64,000 nucleotides of DNA from Polyodon spathula (Eukaryota > Chordata > Actinopteri > Acipenseriformes > Polyodontidae): the NCBI RefSeq assembly GCF_017654505.1, contig NC_054545.1, positions 15,160,047 to 15,224,046 of the forward strand, given 5' to 3'. Shown in pieces: positions 24,573 through 34,316 of the stretch (the first letter of the stretch is position 1; each line of letters starts with the position of its first letter). The position numbers were made by a program, and so were the translations under genes. The notes under the pieces were generated by a model that had not been told where the DNA came from, searched no databases, and was given only the letters and a program-made list of their open reading frames with translations.

Positions 24573-25518
24573 TTATTACAACAATGCTTCTCAGTGCTTT
24601 ATTTTTTATAACTTCTCCTGCTGTGGTCACATTTTTGAAAAAACGATCAATTTGTTCAACCCCTCTGATTTCTTGTGCAGCTGTTCACTAAATTGTTTCA
24701 CACAAGCCGACAACAATCTTTACGATTTACATTTAAAAGTCATTGAGAGAAAACCAAACTTAAATTCATCATACCCTCACAAGACAAGTTGCACAGCAAA
24801 AAAAGTCTCAATATAAGAAATCACAGTTTTGCCTCACATTTTGGTATACAATAAGGCATGTAAGGAAGTCTTTGAAACTTACTGTAAGTTTATCATCTAC
24901 CTCGGGACACCATTATTTAGAAAAGCAAAAAAAAAAAAAAAAAAAAAAACATATGTCATGAGATGTGTGGGTTGTGGTCATATATAATTGCTGTGCAGAA
25001 TGTCCAGTGTTGTTGCAGTTGCAGCGGATTGAGGGTCCTCTTTGTGCCACCTGTTCTGTGGTTCCTTCCTCAAGCAGCATGGATGTTTTTGTGCACAAGG
25101 GTCATTTTCAGGACAATTACATATATGTGGAGGGAGCTTCCTGCAGTTTATAATACAAAGACAAACAAACAAAAACTGTCGTGGGTTTATAGTTAAAAGA
25201 GGAATTAGCTGTTTGACACTGCATTCTGGAACGCTTTAAAGTGAAGTTGTGAAAAAGGCATCTCTGCGAAAGGTGTTTGAGTGTTTCCAGGAAAGCCTGT
25301 GGGCCACTTTATACAAATCAGAATTTTTATTGAATCTTTATACAAATCTCTTTATTCTTCTGCAGCACACCCTGAAATCCTTTTTTTATGATTAATGGGT
25401 GCACCTGTTACAGCACTTTCCTTTGTTTATGAGAGAAAGAGACTCACGACTGGATACTCTAGCACCAACTGATCTCATTGCTTGGCAAGAAGAATAAACT
25501 ATCATATGGAAACAGCAT

Positions 25519-25594
<76 letters not shown>

Positions 25595-26428
25595 ATTTTA
25601 TGTGCAACAACTTTTCCACAGAAGGCTTTTGCTGTGTACGGTACATCACGTATTAAGTGAGGTAAAGTTATTACATTTCCCCATATTCTGGAATATGCCA
25701 ACAGGTGACCATTTAGTCACCACTTTCTCATTTATCCAGCCATCATCCATCACCAGTGAGGTCTAGAACCCTTTTAAAAAGCAGTTGGCAGTCTTCATCA
25801 AGTACTTCAACTTTACTGTTATTGAGTGATTCATAATCTGCAGGGTATGTGGAGGTTTCTCTGTTATCCAGCCTGTATGCCACAAATTTAATTTGTGACT
25901 TACACTTTCATATTACTGATGGCTCTATTTTTATTTATTTATTTTTTATTTACAGCCTTGTCACGGAAATGCTTGTGTCAAATATATTTTATTGCAAGAA
26001 AATCTTTGATGCCATGGTGGACACAATCTTATCTGACACCAATGTTCCCTCATATTCAGAAGCCTCTTTGTATTCTGGCTCTCCTAGATGCACCATGTTT
26101 GTTGTTAGGAAGACTAAGGAAATAAACAAACTAGCGCTGCGTTTCATGAAAATATCCACATTTAAAGAGCATGAATAGAAACCCAAACCAGACTACTGCA
26201 ATTACTTTCTGAACAGTCTCATTATTTAGAAGTCACTTACCGGTTAGTAAATATACAATTATAAATGTCATACAGTTTGCTTTTTTAAATTTTGTTTTAT
26301 TTTTACATACAACACATAATGAAAGTCTAAAAAAGGCTCAAAGTAATAATAACAAAGTTATTATCAATATCACTAAAGTTGAGTATCCTCTATGTAAGAA
26401 AAACAGAAAAAAGATGAAAAGTGTATTA
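24573..26428. other. Non-coding stretch
   Basis: It contains a poly-A run (24929-24948) and the (TA)n tract at 25522-25591. An open frame at 25849-26178 follows an acceptor-like TTTATTTACAG at about 25945-25955, but has no recognisable domain or donor. Confidence 0.55.
25522..25591. repeat. (TA)n microsatellite
   Basis: A pure TA run of about 35 units. Confidence 0.97.
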
Positions 26429-26743
26429 TACAGTGGCCCAGAGGTGCAAAATGCAATTAAAATATTTTGACAACCCAAAAAATATTCTGACAACACTAAA
26501 AATATTTTCCTATAGAGCTTGATTGATCCTCTTGCTGGACAAAGGGAGTGTGTTGAAAGAATACCAAACATGGATGCATCCAAAAGAGGTTCTTTTGGAT
26601 GAAACATGAATCCTATATTTCTAGATAAAAAATATCAGAAACCTTTATGTGCAATTAATAATGGATCAGACATAATCTTGCTCAGGCAGGCGTTGTTTAC
26701 CATGTTTTAGTTTAATATTAATAGTGTATTTTGCATCATCCAG

Positions 26744-27262
26744 AAATCATCCAGACTATACTGAGGCTTATACACCTATTGCAATTGAAGATGATGATAG
26801 CTCACCTGAACAAGAATCGGAAAACACTGTGGAGTGGTAAGTTATTGCAAACATATTGGCTGGAAAGTAGTAAAGTAAATATTTTTAAAAGTGAGAATAA
26901 TGACACTTCTAATAAATTTAACTTTTTTTTTTTTTTTTTTAGAAAGGATAACTTAATTTTAAAACACTTAAAAGCAAAAAAAAAAAAAAAAAAAACTTTT
27001 GCAGGTGAGTTATGATCTAGAAACGACTTAATTTTTTTTGTCATTATTTTAGCGACTTGTTAATTCTGTTGTCTGTTTAACTTTGTTTACTATTACAGTT
27101 TCACTGAGCAACTGGTGACAGTGGGTGAAATTTTGGAAAACTTAGCCCAGCAAATAAAATCCAACAAAGTCGCAAGGTTCAACATAAACTGAGGGGACAT
27201 CTGGGGTAGAGCAGTGTGTGGTTTAAAATGCAGTTCTTATGACCTGCACACACAATGCTGGT
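26744..27262 (+). pseudogene. HECT/G2E3-like protein fragment, two exons, carried by a transposon
   Basis: Exon 1 (26744-26836) reads NHPDYTEAYTPIAIEDDDSS, then PEQESENTVE, and ends at a textbook donor, GTAAGT. Intron 26837-27098 ends TTTACTATTACAG. Joining gives a Cys codon, then FTEQLVTVGEILENLAQQIK and SNKVARFNIN. A TGA at 27190-27192 interrupts it, and the same frame continues GDIWGRAVCGLKCSSYD. This fits the segment before the HECT-like domain of the G2E3-like proteins that are numerous in fish genomes (pattern FNINR..VW.GA.RGFKR). The stop replaces an expected Arg, consistent with CGA to TGA decay. The HECT-like domain itself is missing: a palindromic element begins at 27349. The function of the intact family in transposons is not known to me. 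Confidence 0.65.
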
Positions 27263-27348
27263 GATGGAATTGAGAATTGATTGTATTTGAGAAGTCGAAG
27301 GGTTTTTGAAGGGAAAGAAAATAAAAAATATTTAAGGTGTGACAGTAC

Positions 27349-27739
27349 GGGTAAGTATATTGATGTTATTAGCTAAAGTTGTTACATGTTCCTATGTATG
27401 CTACAACTGTTTAAGTAATGTATGTGTATTTATTTTATTTTATTTTTTAGATCCTGACCACTTTTTTACACTTTTAAATTCCAGTTCAATTTCCAAGATT
27501 GCCATCTCAGGTACCATTCAGGAGAAATTCATAACTACATTTCCCATAATCCTCCCATTGACATATGTATGATGGGGACGATGGGAAATACAGTTCTGAA
27601 GTTTTCCTGAAAGGCACTTGAGACACCATCTTTGGAACTGAACTGAAAAATAAAAGTATAAAATAGTGGTAAGGATTAAAAAATAATAAAAACAATACAC
27701 ACACCTTACTTAAACAGTTGTAGCAATACATAGGAATAT

Positions 27740-27806
<67 letters not shown>

Positions 27807-27821
27807 TACCTTTACTTACCC
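27349..27821. mobile_element. Near-perfect palindromic (foldback) element
   Basis: The left half and the reverse complement of the right half match over roughly 200 bp each. Paired blocks are GGGTAAGTA / TACTTACCC at the ends, then GTTACATGTTCCTATGTATG, CTACAACTGTTTAAGTAA, TTCCAAGAT/TTCCAAAGAT, and a centre around CCCATTGACATATGTATG. A (CA)n run has expanded in the right arm only. It has no coding capacity, and no clear target duplication was found. Confidence 0.8.
27745..27799. repeat. (CA)n microsatellite
   Basis: A run of about 27 CA units within the right arm of the palindrome. Confidence 0.95.
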
Positions 27822-28178
27822 TTTAAAAGCAATTAAGAAAAATTAAGTTGTCATAAAAACCAAAAGACACTGTGGTCTTTGAGGCCTGGAGTTGGTGCTT
27901 TTATTTTGCTCTTATGAGTTTAGAATCTAACTTAACCTAATCTAGCCTGGGAACAAAGGAACATACAAATATAAACACTCAGTGTGGATTTATTAACAGT
28001 GCTTTGCTTTGATTTTTGCTTAAAACCCACACTCATGTGAAGTCATAACAGAAGCAGGTGTAATTACAGAAAAAAAGACCTTTTTCATTTTCTGTCTTTT
28101 TTTTTAATAGAGGATATCCTGATAAAACTTTATATTAAGGTGTTGCTTATTAATGTTTTATAAATATATTATATATGT

Positions 28179-28742
28179 TTAACCCTTTGCGGTCCTATGT
28201 CGGACCCAGTCCGACATTACAATTTTCCCTGTCCATCTTCCAGTCCGACGTAAAGCACAGATCTCTAGTCGTTTTTTCTTTAGTAAAAGCTGAGAAAGCC
28301 TTTCAATGGCCAAGTGAGACCGAGTGGAGCCAAATGAAGGCACAAAAAAAAAGGGGGCCGTATCTGAGCAATAGAGTTAGCCCCTGCACCACACGGACAC
28401 ATAACAAAGGAGATAGCTGCTTCCGCATCCAGTGCTCAAAGAATATCATAGACATTTGCAGAGCTTTTTGAGATGTTATAGTAATAAAATAATGACTTGG
28501 ATCACATTATTGAGGAGTTTGGAGATAAAACGAGTGATCAGGAGAGGACTTATCAGTATGCATGTCTATAAAGAGGTTTGGAAAAAAATACAGCGAACAA
28601 GGGGAGTGGCTTGGCTGGAGATGCAGTACTGATGTCCTTTTGCCATGCAGTGTCTTTTAAACTTGTTTTACTAATATTTTAAACAGCACGTGTGAAATAA
28701 ACAGCGCTTGTAAAAATAAATTGGACCTGACGTCTCAGGCTT
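28179..28742 (+). mobile_element. piggyBac/looper-like TTAA element, one end
   Basis: TTAA followed by CCCTTTGCGGTCCTATGTCG and a local inverted repeat (GTCGGACCCAGTCCGAC) is the terminal signature of looper-type piggyBac elements. About 530 bp later, AAATTGGACCTGACGTCTC resembles the subterminal part of the opposite end. The closing GGGTTAA is absent, so the right end is lost. No transposase is encoded. Confidence 0.6.
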
Positions 28743-28852
28743 AAAATAAATATTACTTACTGAATTCAAAAGTCCTTCTTTTTCTTCCTCCTCCTCCTGC
28801 TGCTGCCTTCTCAGTTACATCATTTCCGTTCTGAGAAGCTAGTTCCGTTGTG

Positions 28853-28930
28853 TTGTCAAAATATGTTTTGTGTTGTCAAAATATTGTTTGCGTTTTCAAA
28901 ATATTTTTTGTGTTGTCAAAATATATTAAT
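28853..28930. repeat. Subterminal ~24-bp tandem repeats
   Basis: Four diverged copies of a GTTGTCAAAATATTTTTT-type unit just inside the right end of the 26429-28957 transposon; inverted versions lie inside the left end. Confidence 0.75.
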
Positions 28931-28963
28931 TGCATTTTGCTCCTCTGGGCCACCGTAGTATTA

Positions 28964-29410
28964 GATTAAAGTAGAACGAAGTTTGCATGACACAGCAAAT
29001 CACATTAATGTTCACGAGCAAAAAAATTATATTCATAATTTTCAATTCAATCTAACAATCTGTTCATAAGTCATAAGACTCAGAAACCATTTTAAGTGAA
29101 AACTTTTGGAGCATGTAAATACTTTATTTTCAAAGTGAATTACAGAAAATGTGCAATGTCTGCAGCTGTTCTGTGCTTATGAACATCCCACATGCAATCA
29201 TTGCGTTTGTACCCAAGAACCAGTGGTGAAGCCCAATTTTCAATTCATGGACATTCCATGGCAGACTAGGATAAGTTTTGGTGAGCAGAGTTTGACTATA
29301 GCTGCATATAGCTAATGAAATAATTCTAGTAAGTTTTACCATCACTTTGTAGATGTCAGATTTTCTTGTATAAAATTATGTTAAAGGTATTTGTAGCCTT
29401 AATTGATTAA
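28964..29410. other. Short non-coding stretch
   Basis: No gene or repeat recognised between two transposons. Confidence 0.5.
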
Positions 29411-30326
29411 CCAATCTCCACATATAGGAACACCTCATAAGAGAACACTTTGCCTAAAGTAACACCCTTGTGTTGAAACAGATTTTTCCCGTTGTAAATG
29501 CTCCTGCTAAAGGAACAGGAACTTAGTTTAAAAGAATACCTTGGTACCGATAGTGATTCGTTCACAATGGATACAGTACTGTTTTGTAAAAAAGTGACTT
29601 CATCGTGAGAGTGTCTTGAGGGACACAGATTGGTTTATTAAATCTTTCCAGAACTTCCGTCATGTCATTGAATTGTTTTGTAGTCTGAGTTCCACGAGTG
29701 CACCTCATCACTACAAAATGACGTGTAAACAAACGGTAAAAATGCGGCGCTGTTTCTCTTGCTACACAAAGTGGGAAATTGTTCGAGTTCTTGAAAAAAA
29801 ATTGAATCAGACACAAGTAACAAGCAATTTGGTGTTTCCCATTCTGGTGAGTTACTTCACCATTTTGTTAAATAATGTACATGACTTGTATATTGCTGTT
29901 GCATTTTGTAATGTGTATGGGTGCTGTGTTAATTTAGTTTGACAGTTAGTTTATTAACGTTAAGTTAACCCTAAGTAAATGCCATTATTTTTACCTCTGC
30001 CAATGTGAAAACACCCGCCAGCTAATTTCAGAGTACATAGCGATTTAAGCTTTTTGACTGTGTTGTTTTGCTTTAGTTTTATTAACATTAGTTTGTCTAT
30101 TAGTTTATTATTATAGTTTATTAACATACACTTGCCTATTGTTTTGCTTTTATTTATTCAGTTAATTTCACATGTTGATGCATGTGCGTTATGACAAGTA
30201 AAACATATGTATTTATTTATTTATTGATTCATATTGTGTCTGGTGGCTAACTCCGTCTTAGAGAACACTTCGGCTATAAGAACACTTTGCTTGCTTCTCA
30301 AGGGGTGTTCTCTCAGCCAGAGACTA
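29411..30326 (+). mobile_element. pogo/Tigger-like element, decayed
   Basis: Both ends carry related inverted words: left CAATCTCCACATATAGGAAC, ACCTCATAAGAGAACACTTT; right, inverted, TAGTCTCTGGCTGAGAGAAC, then CAAAGTGTTCTTATAGCC. The repeated GAGAACACTTTGC / ATAAGAACAC wording is typical of Tigger-like ends. A helix-turn-helix fragment lies inside. At about 0.9 kb it is a deletion derivative. Confidence 0.6.
29718..29870 (+). pseudogene. Tigger-like transposase N-terminal fragment (HTH domain)
   Basis: From the ATG, MTCKQTVKMRRCFSCYTKWE is followed by IVRVLEKKLNQTQVTSNLVF. This resembles the Psq/CENP-B-type helix-turn-helix that starts pogo/Tigger transposases, where a basic leader precedes LS..TKWEI...E.G and a second helix. 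The following residues lose similarity, and no DDE catalytic domain follows within the element. In intact elements this domain binds the inverted repeats. Confidence 0.5.
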
Positions 30327-30332
30327 CAATAT

Positions 30333-31523
30333 ATACCAGTGTTGTTTTGGCCTTGTGCTAGGGATCATTGTCCTGCTGAAAGGTGAATTTCCTCCCAAGC
30401 TTCAGTTTTTTAGCGGACTGAAGCAGATTCTCTTGCAATATTTTTCTGTATTTTGCTCCATCCATTCTTCCTTCAATTGTAACAAGATGCCCAGTCCCTG
30501 CTGATGAGAAGCATCCCCATAGCATGATGCTGCCACCAGCATACTTCACTGTAGAGATGGTGTGTCTTGAGGCATGAGCAGTGTTAGGTTTGTGCCACAC
30601 ATAGCACTTTGGGTTTTGGCCAAAAAGCTCTATCTTGGTCTCATCTAGGGATGGTGTGTCTTGAGGCATGGGCACTATCTTGGTCTCATCTGACCACAAA
30701 ACCTTTTCCCACATCGCAGCTGGGTCACTCTCGTGCTTTCTGGCAAACTCCAGACGTGCTTGCAGATGGTACTTTTTGAGTCGGCTTCTTTCTTGCCACC
30801 CTCCCATACAGGCCAGTGTTATGCAGAGCTCTTGATATGGTTGACTGCTGCACCATTACTCCACTCCCAACCGTTGAACTCTGTAGCTCCTTCAAAGTGA
30901 TTGTTAGCCTCTTTGTGTCTTCTCTCACAAGTCTGCTTCTTGTTTGAGCTCTGAGTTTTGAGGGACGGCCTTTTCTTGGCAGTGCCTGGGTGGTGTGATG
31001 CAGCTGCCACTTCCTGATTATTGATCCAACTGTGCTCACTGGGATATCCAAACACTTGGATATTATTTTGTACCCTTTCCCTAATCTATGCATTTGTATT
31101 ACTTTATCTCTAACTTCTGTAGAATGCTCTTTGGTCTTCATTTTCCTCCAGATTCACAGCCTTACCAATGATCCTTCAACAGTGGGGTTTTTATCCAGAA
31201 AATGTGACAGCAACTTTAATGGTTCACAGGTGGAGGCCAATGGTAAGGTAATTGTGTCCTCGTTAGGGCAATTGCTTTCATCGGTGCAAACTGGGAGCTT
31301 CCACAGCACAGGGGTTGAATACTTATGCAAGCAAGATATTTCAGTTTTTTATTTTTCTTAAAAATATTTCCCAACATAAAACCAATGTCACCTTACAATA
31401 ATTGATTCTGAGTTTCAGTGTTTAAAAATAAAATATCAAACAGAACTAAATTTCAATGTGCCATTTGTAATTCGGTAATATGAGAGAATTGGTCAGGGGT
31501 CCGAATACTTTTGCAAGCCATTG
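30333..31523 (-). mobile_element. Tc1-like transposon, copy 2, 3'-truncated
   Basis: The same family as 10117-11649, in reverse orientation. The 5' inverted repeat (31310-31523) is complete and ends CGAATACTTTTGCAAG. Homology stops just after the QQDNDP motif, near 30333, so the last third of the gene and the 3' repeat are missing. The truncated end lies within 10 bp of the Tigger-like element, and the intact end lies 5 bp from an LTR. Confidence 0.92.
30358..31141 (-). pseudogene. Tc1-like transposase, broken (copy 2)
   Basis: The N-terminal ORF (31141-30725, 138 residues) starts MKTKEHSTEVRDKVIQMHRL and covers both helix-turn-helix subdomains through [18 protein letters not shown]. It loses frame after ARKKP, two bases short of copy-family spacing. 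A second frame (30807-30358) carries on with [20 protein letters not shown], the first catalytic Asp in WSDETK, and FTFQQDNDP with the second Asp. The Glu of the triad is lost to the truncation. After the first WSDETKI comes [10 protein letters not shown] and then a second [10 protein letters not shown]: a short-form and a long-form segment joined in tandem. Confidence 0.9.
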
Positions 31524-31528
31524 TATAT

Positions 31529-31943
31529 TGTGGCGTAGTGTCCCAGCCAAGGCTGGTCTATACCCTTGAAACATTAGACCCAGACACGGAATATATTGAA
31601 AACAGGGTGGTGCCTGTATTTATATTCGTAAACACAAACAAAATAAAAGGCTATCTCCACCAAGGAGTGCTAACAACTTTTACAAATTCCTAAATATAAG
31701 CTGGGTCACCAAAAACACTTGTTACACACAGTTCACAAGTTACGCACTATACACATTTAATAATAGCATCTGACCACACATGTTATACACTGGCTGCACA
31801 CAGAGACCAATAGACTGTACACAGGTTTCTTCACAGGTCTTAGCCTTCACACAGATAGCCTTCACAGGCCTTAGCCTTCACACAGACAGCCTTCATAGGC
31901 CTTAGCCTCCATACAGGCCTTAGCCACACAGACAGCTAACACA
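31529..31943 (-). mobile_element. Solo LTR-like unit, minus strand
   Basis: The plus-strand end TGTGGCGTAGTGTCCCAGCC and the other end GCTAACACA give TG...CA on the minus strand over 415 bp. Flanks TATAT (31524-31528) and TATTT (31944-31948) match at four of five bases. It shares AGACCCAGACAC and the CACACAGATAGCC block with the LTR at 16784-17193. That block is expanded here into several CTTAGCCTTCACACAG-type repeats (about 31830-31930). Confidence 0.6.
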
Positions 31944-31948
31944 TATTT

Positions 31949-32774
31949 TGACCTGCTGATATACCTACAAAGTATTTAATTTCTTTAGTCCTATTTCACT
32001 GCTTAGCTCTGAGTCTAATGCAGTAGTTCGACAATGTCCCTAAATCATCTTTCCTACCACTAAGCCCGCCCCCATGGTAAAACAACAAAAAACTGTGACC
32101 AGCATTTCTCTCTGGAAGAGGGCCTGTCGTTTTGTTGGCCTGTGGCTTTGACATCTTCTTTGAGTCTTGGCCAGGTCTCCTGGTTGATAATGCTGTGTTG
32201 GGATACAAAAGGAAAGAGGTCAGCGGGAGAACATGATACAGAGCTTTTAGAGACTTCCTGAATAATATGTGCATAGTAGCTGTTGAAACAGTAACTGTGA
32301 CACTTTTTGCACTTGTGAGATCTAACTGTGTCATTTCTTACAGCTCTTGGGAGAACCCTTAAGAGAATATAAAGATGGTGCAGAGCACAGTAACCTGATC
32401 CATGCTTTGAGAGATAAAGAAAAAAAAGTTACAAAAACAATAACAGCACACTTCGAGAACTCCAAGCCCTACTCCTGCCAAGAATAACAAATCAGTCATC
32501 GTTAGCAATAAGGAAGAGTGTTTACTGTGAATGTACACTCACCAAAGACTGAGCCTCGATTTTAATCTAAAATGCTGTCACACTTGGAGGGGTGTGTACG
32601 CATGCACTCCTATCCCAACCACAAGCTTGAACTAATGAACTTTTGTACCTGTGGCCCTCTTAGTAAAGATATAAAGCTGCACGTAGCTGCACTTGCAATC
32701 CAGCTCAGAGGTGTGCTAATCAACTAATACATTTATGTACTGTAGTTAGCTTACAAAGTGAGTATACCCAGAAG

Positions 32775-32838
<64 letters not shown>

Positions 32839-33005
32839 TTATAGCCAGAAGGCAGAAAACATGAGTGCTTCAGATACGGTTGTTATGTATGAAGTCTGAC
32901 ATCGTCAAGGAAACTGCCAACTTTTTACTTGTTCTGTTTTGTCTTCATGGTAGAATTGTAGCAAACTACACTAACATCTTTATCACATCATTTCAACTGG
33001 TTAAC
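31949..33005. other. Non-coding stretch
   Basis: It contains the (TA)n tract at 32780-32828. The open frames near 32000-32330 have no recognisable domain. 33006-33018 is the left target duplication of the next SINE. Confidence 0.55.
32780..32828. repeat. (TA)n microsatellite
   Basis: A pure TA run of about 24 units followed by poly-T. Confidence 0.95.
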
Positions 33006-33018
33006 ACATCCCATATAG

Positions 33019-33409
33019 AAGGGTCACTGAGTGGCTCACATGGTAAAAGCACAGCTGCATAGTGAGTCATAGAATCAGGGGAGCAAAAGTTTGTCTCCTG
33101 GCTGTGCAAAGTTTTCACTAGGGATTCCAGAGGGAGTGACACGTTGGCTTTGGTGCTCCTGCAGGGCTGGCCTTTGTCCTCCAGAGTCTGATAGCATCAT
33201 CCTCTCTCAAGTTCCTGAGTGTAAAGACACAATTGGCTTGGAGGTGGGATCAGAGGACATTCACTGACCTTAAGTTGTCCTGCGCTGTTGTGGGGAATTG
33301 CAGCAGCGTGAGAACGTAATTGGGCATTCTAAATTGGGGAGAAAATGTGAGATAAAATAATTAGGCAATGCTTTAAAAAACCATAAAAAAATAAAAATAA
33401 ATAAACAAA
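33019..33409 (+). mobile_element. tRNA-derived SINE with 13-bp target duplication
   Basis: The unit begins AAGGGTCACTGAGTGGCTCA with a tRNA-like A-box region (GAGTGGCTCACATGGTAAAA). It continues into a body ending GGGCATTCTAAATTGGGGAG, and finishes in an A-rich tail. The identical 13-mer ACATCCCATATAG flanks it (33006-33018 and 33410-33422), the mark of LINE-mediated retroposition. The tail is shared with 6361-6475. Confidence 0.85.
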
Positions 33410-33678
33410 ACATCCCATATAGCAATAGCATGCAGATGACTAGAAATGTTGGGAACAAGAAGTGGCCATTGCCAGCACACCAGATAGTGAATCAACCCTA
33501 CATCTAAACTTTGGATATAGCTGGTTGCTTGAGAGAGGAGAATGGAATCTTTGACACTGGAAATGGAATCAAATCTTAAAACTGGTCCCATAGGCACCTG
33601 CAAGAGTTTATATGTGTAGTGTTGATCAAGTGTATGTGCATGTGTGCAGTAAACCATGATCATCAAGCTATGAGGAAG

Positions 33679-34311
33679 TGTGGCAATTTGGCCGGTGATT
33701 GTGATCAGGTGTAGAGGTGATGCAGTGCAGAAGAAATCACAAACAATTGTAATCCAGTAGGAAACAGGGATTTTAATTATAATCCGGGTCTGGTGACCAA
33801 AAAAGAAAAACGCTCCGGCAATACACAACAATGTGTAATGCACAGTGCCAAACAAACGGGTTTACAGTCCAAAACAATAATAGCCATCTGCCCCACAATG
33901 CTAAAACACAGTCACCAGTCCAGGGTGTGTGTATTAGTGCTCGCAGTGGGTGATAACAGGTTATTTGGTGACAGTTTGTGAACTACTGCAGCTCTCAGTC
34001 CTTCCAGATTTATGTACACAACCCAAGCAAAGGAAAAGATTAGCATTTCTCTGGCCCCTTTTATGCTACCCTGCATGATCCCTTGGTAATCGATTCCAGC
34101 TGCATCTATTGCTTTCAGCTGCTACCTCGTTTACCTTCCGGGTCAATACATTCCTGCAACAGAGTCTTGCTTCCATCCAGGCTGATCGACTTCCCAACCT
34201 TGGAAACGAACTGTCAGGCCAGCCCGTCCAGACATTTTTCCTTTCGCTATTTAGCACCCTCACAGGTCGAGAGGGAGATTTACAACCAGAACTCATTGTA
34301 GTTCTGTCATA
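33679..34311 (-). mobile_element. Solo LTR with perfect 5-bp target duplication GGAAG
   Basis: On the minus strand the unit starts TATGACAGAACTACAATGAG, a decayed TG start, and ends GGCCAAATTGCCACA. GGAAG flanks both sides (33674-33678 and 34312-34316). It belongs to the same family as the nested LTRs at 47732-49207: shared blocks include GACCTGTGAGGG, CTGGCCTGACAGTTCG and GGTCACCAGACC. No internal region remains. Confidence 0.88.
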
Positions 34312-34316
34312 GGAAG

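Larger units (their letters stand above)
26429..28957 (+). mobile_element. 2.5-kb TIR transposon with 6-bp target duplication (IS3EU-like?)
   Basis: The ends are inverted copies of about 46 bp. The left starts TACAGTGGCCCAGAGGTGC and the right, inverted, starts TACGGTGGCCCAGAGGAGC; both continue AAAATGCAATTAA and TATTTTGACAAC. GTATTA flanks both sides (26423-26428 and 28958-28963). Subterminal TTGTCAAAATAT-type repeats lie inside both ends. Inside are two spliced exons of a HECT/G2E3-like gene, a palindromic element and a TTAA element. TAY...RTA ends with 6-bp duplications are what I recall for the IS3EU superfamily; that name is tentative. Confidence 0.75.

Noticed and set aside
25482..25766. 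Open frame with a long YIYIYI run
   Set aside because: A translation of the (TA)n tract.
25849..26178. 109-codon open frame after an acceptor-like TTTATTTACAG
   Set aside because: No domain, no donor, and the first part is low-complexity; not supported as an exon.
33373..33855. 160-codon minus-strand open frame
   Set aside because: It spans the SINE tail and an LTR end, is hydrophobic by composition, and shows no domain.
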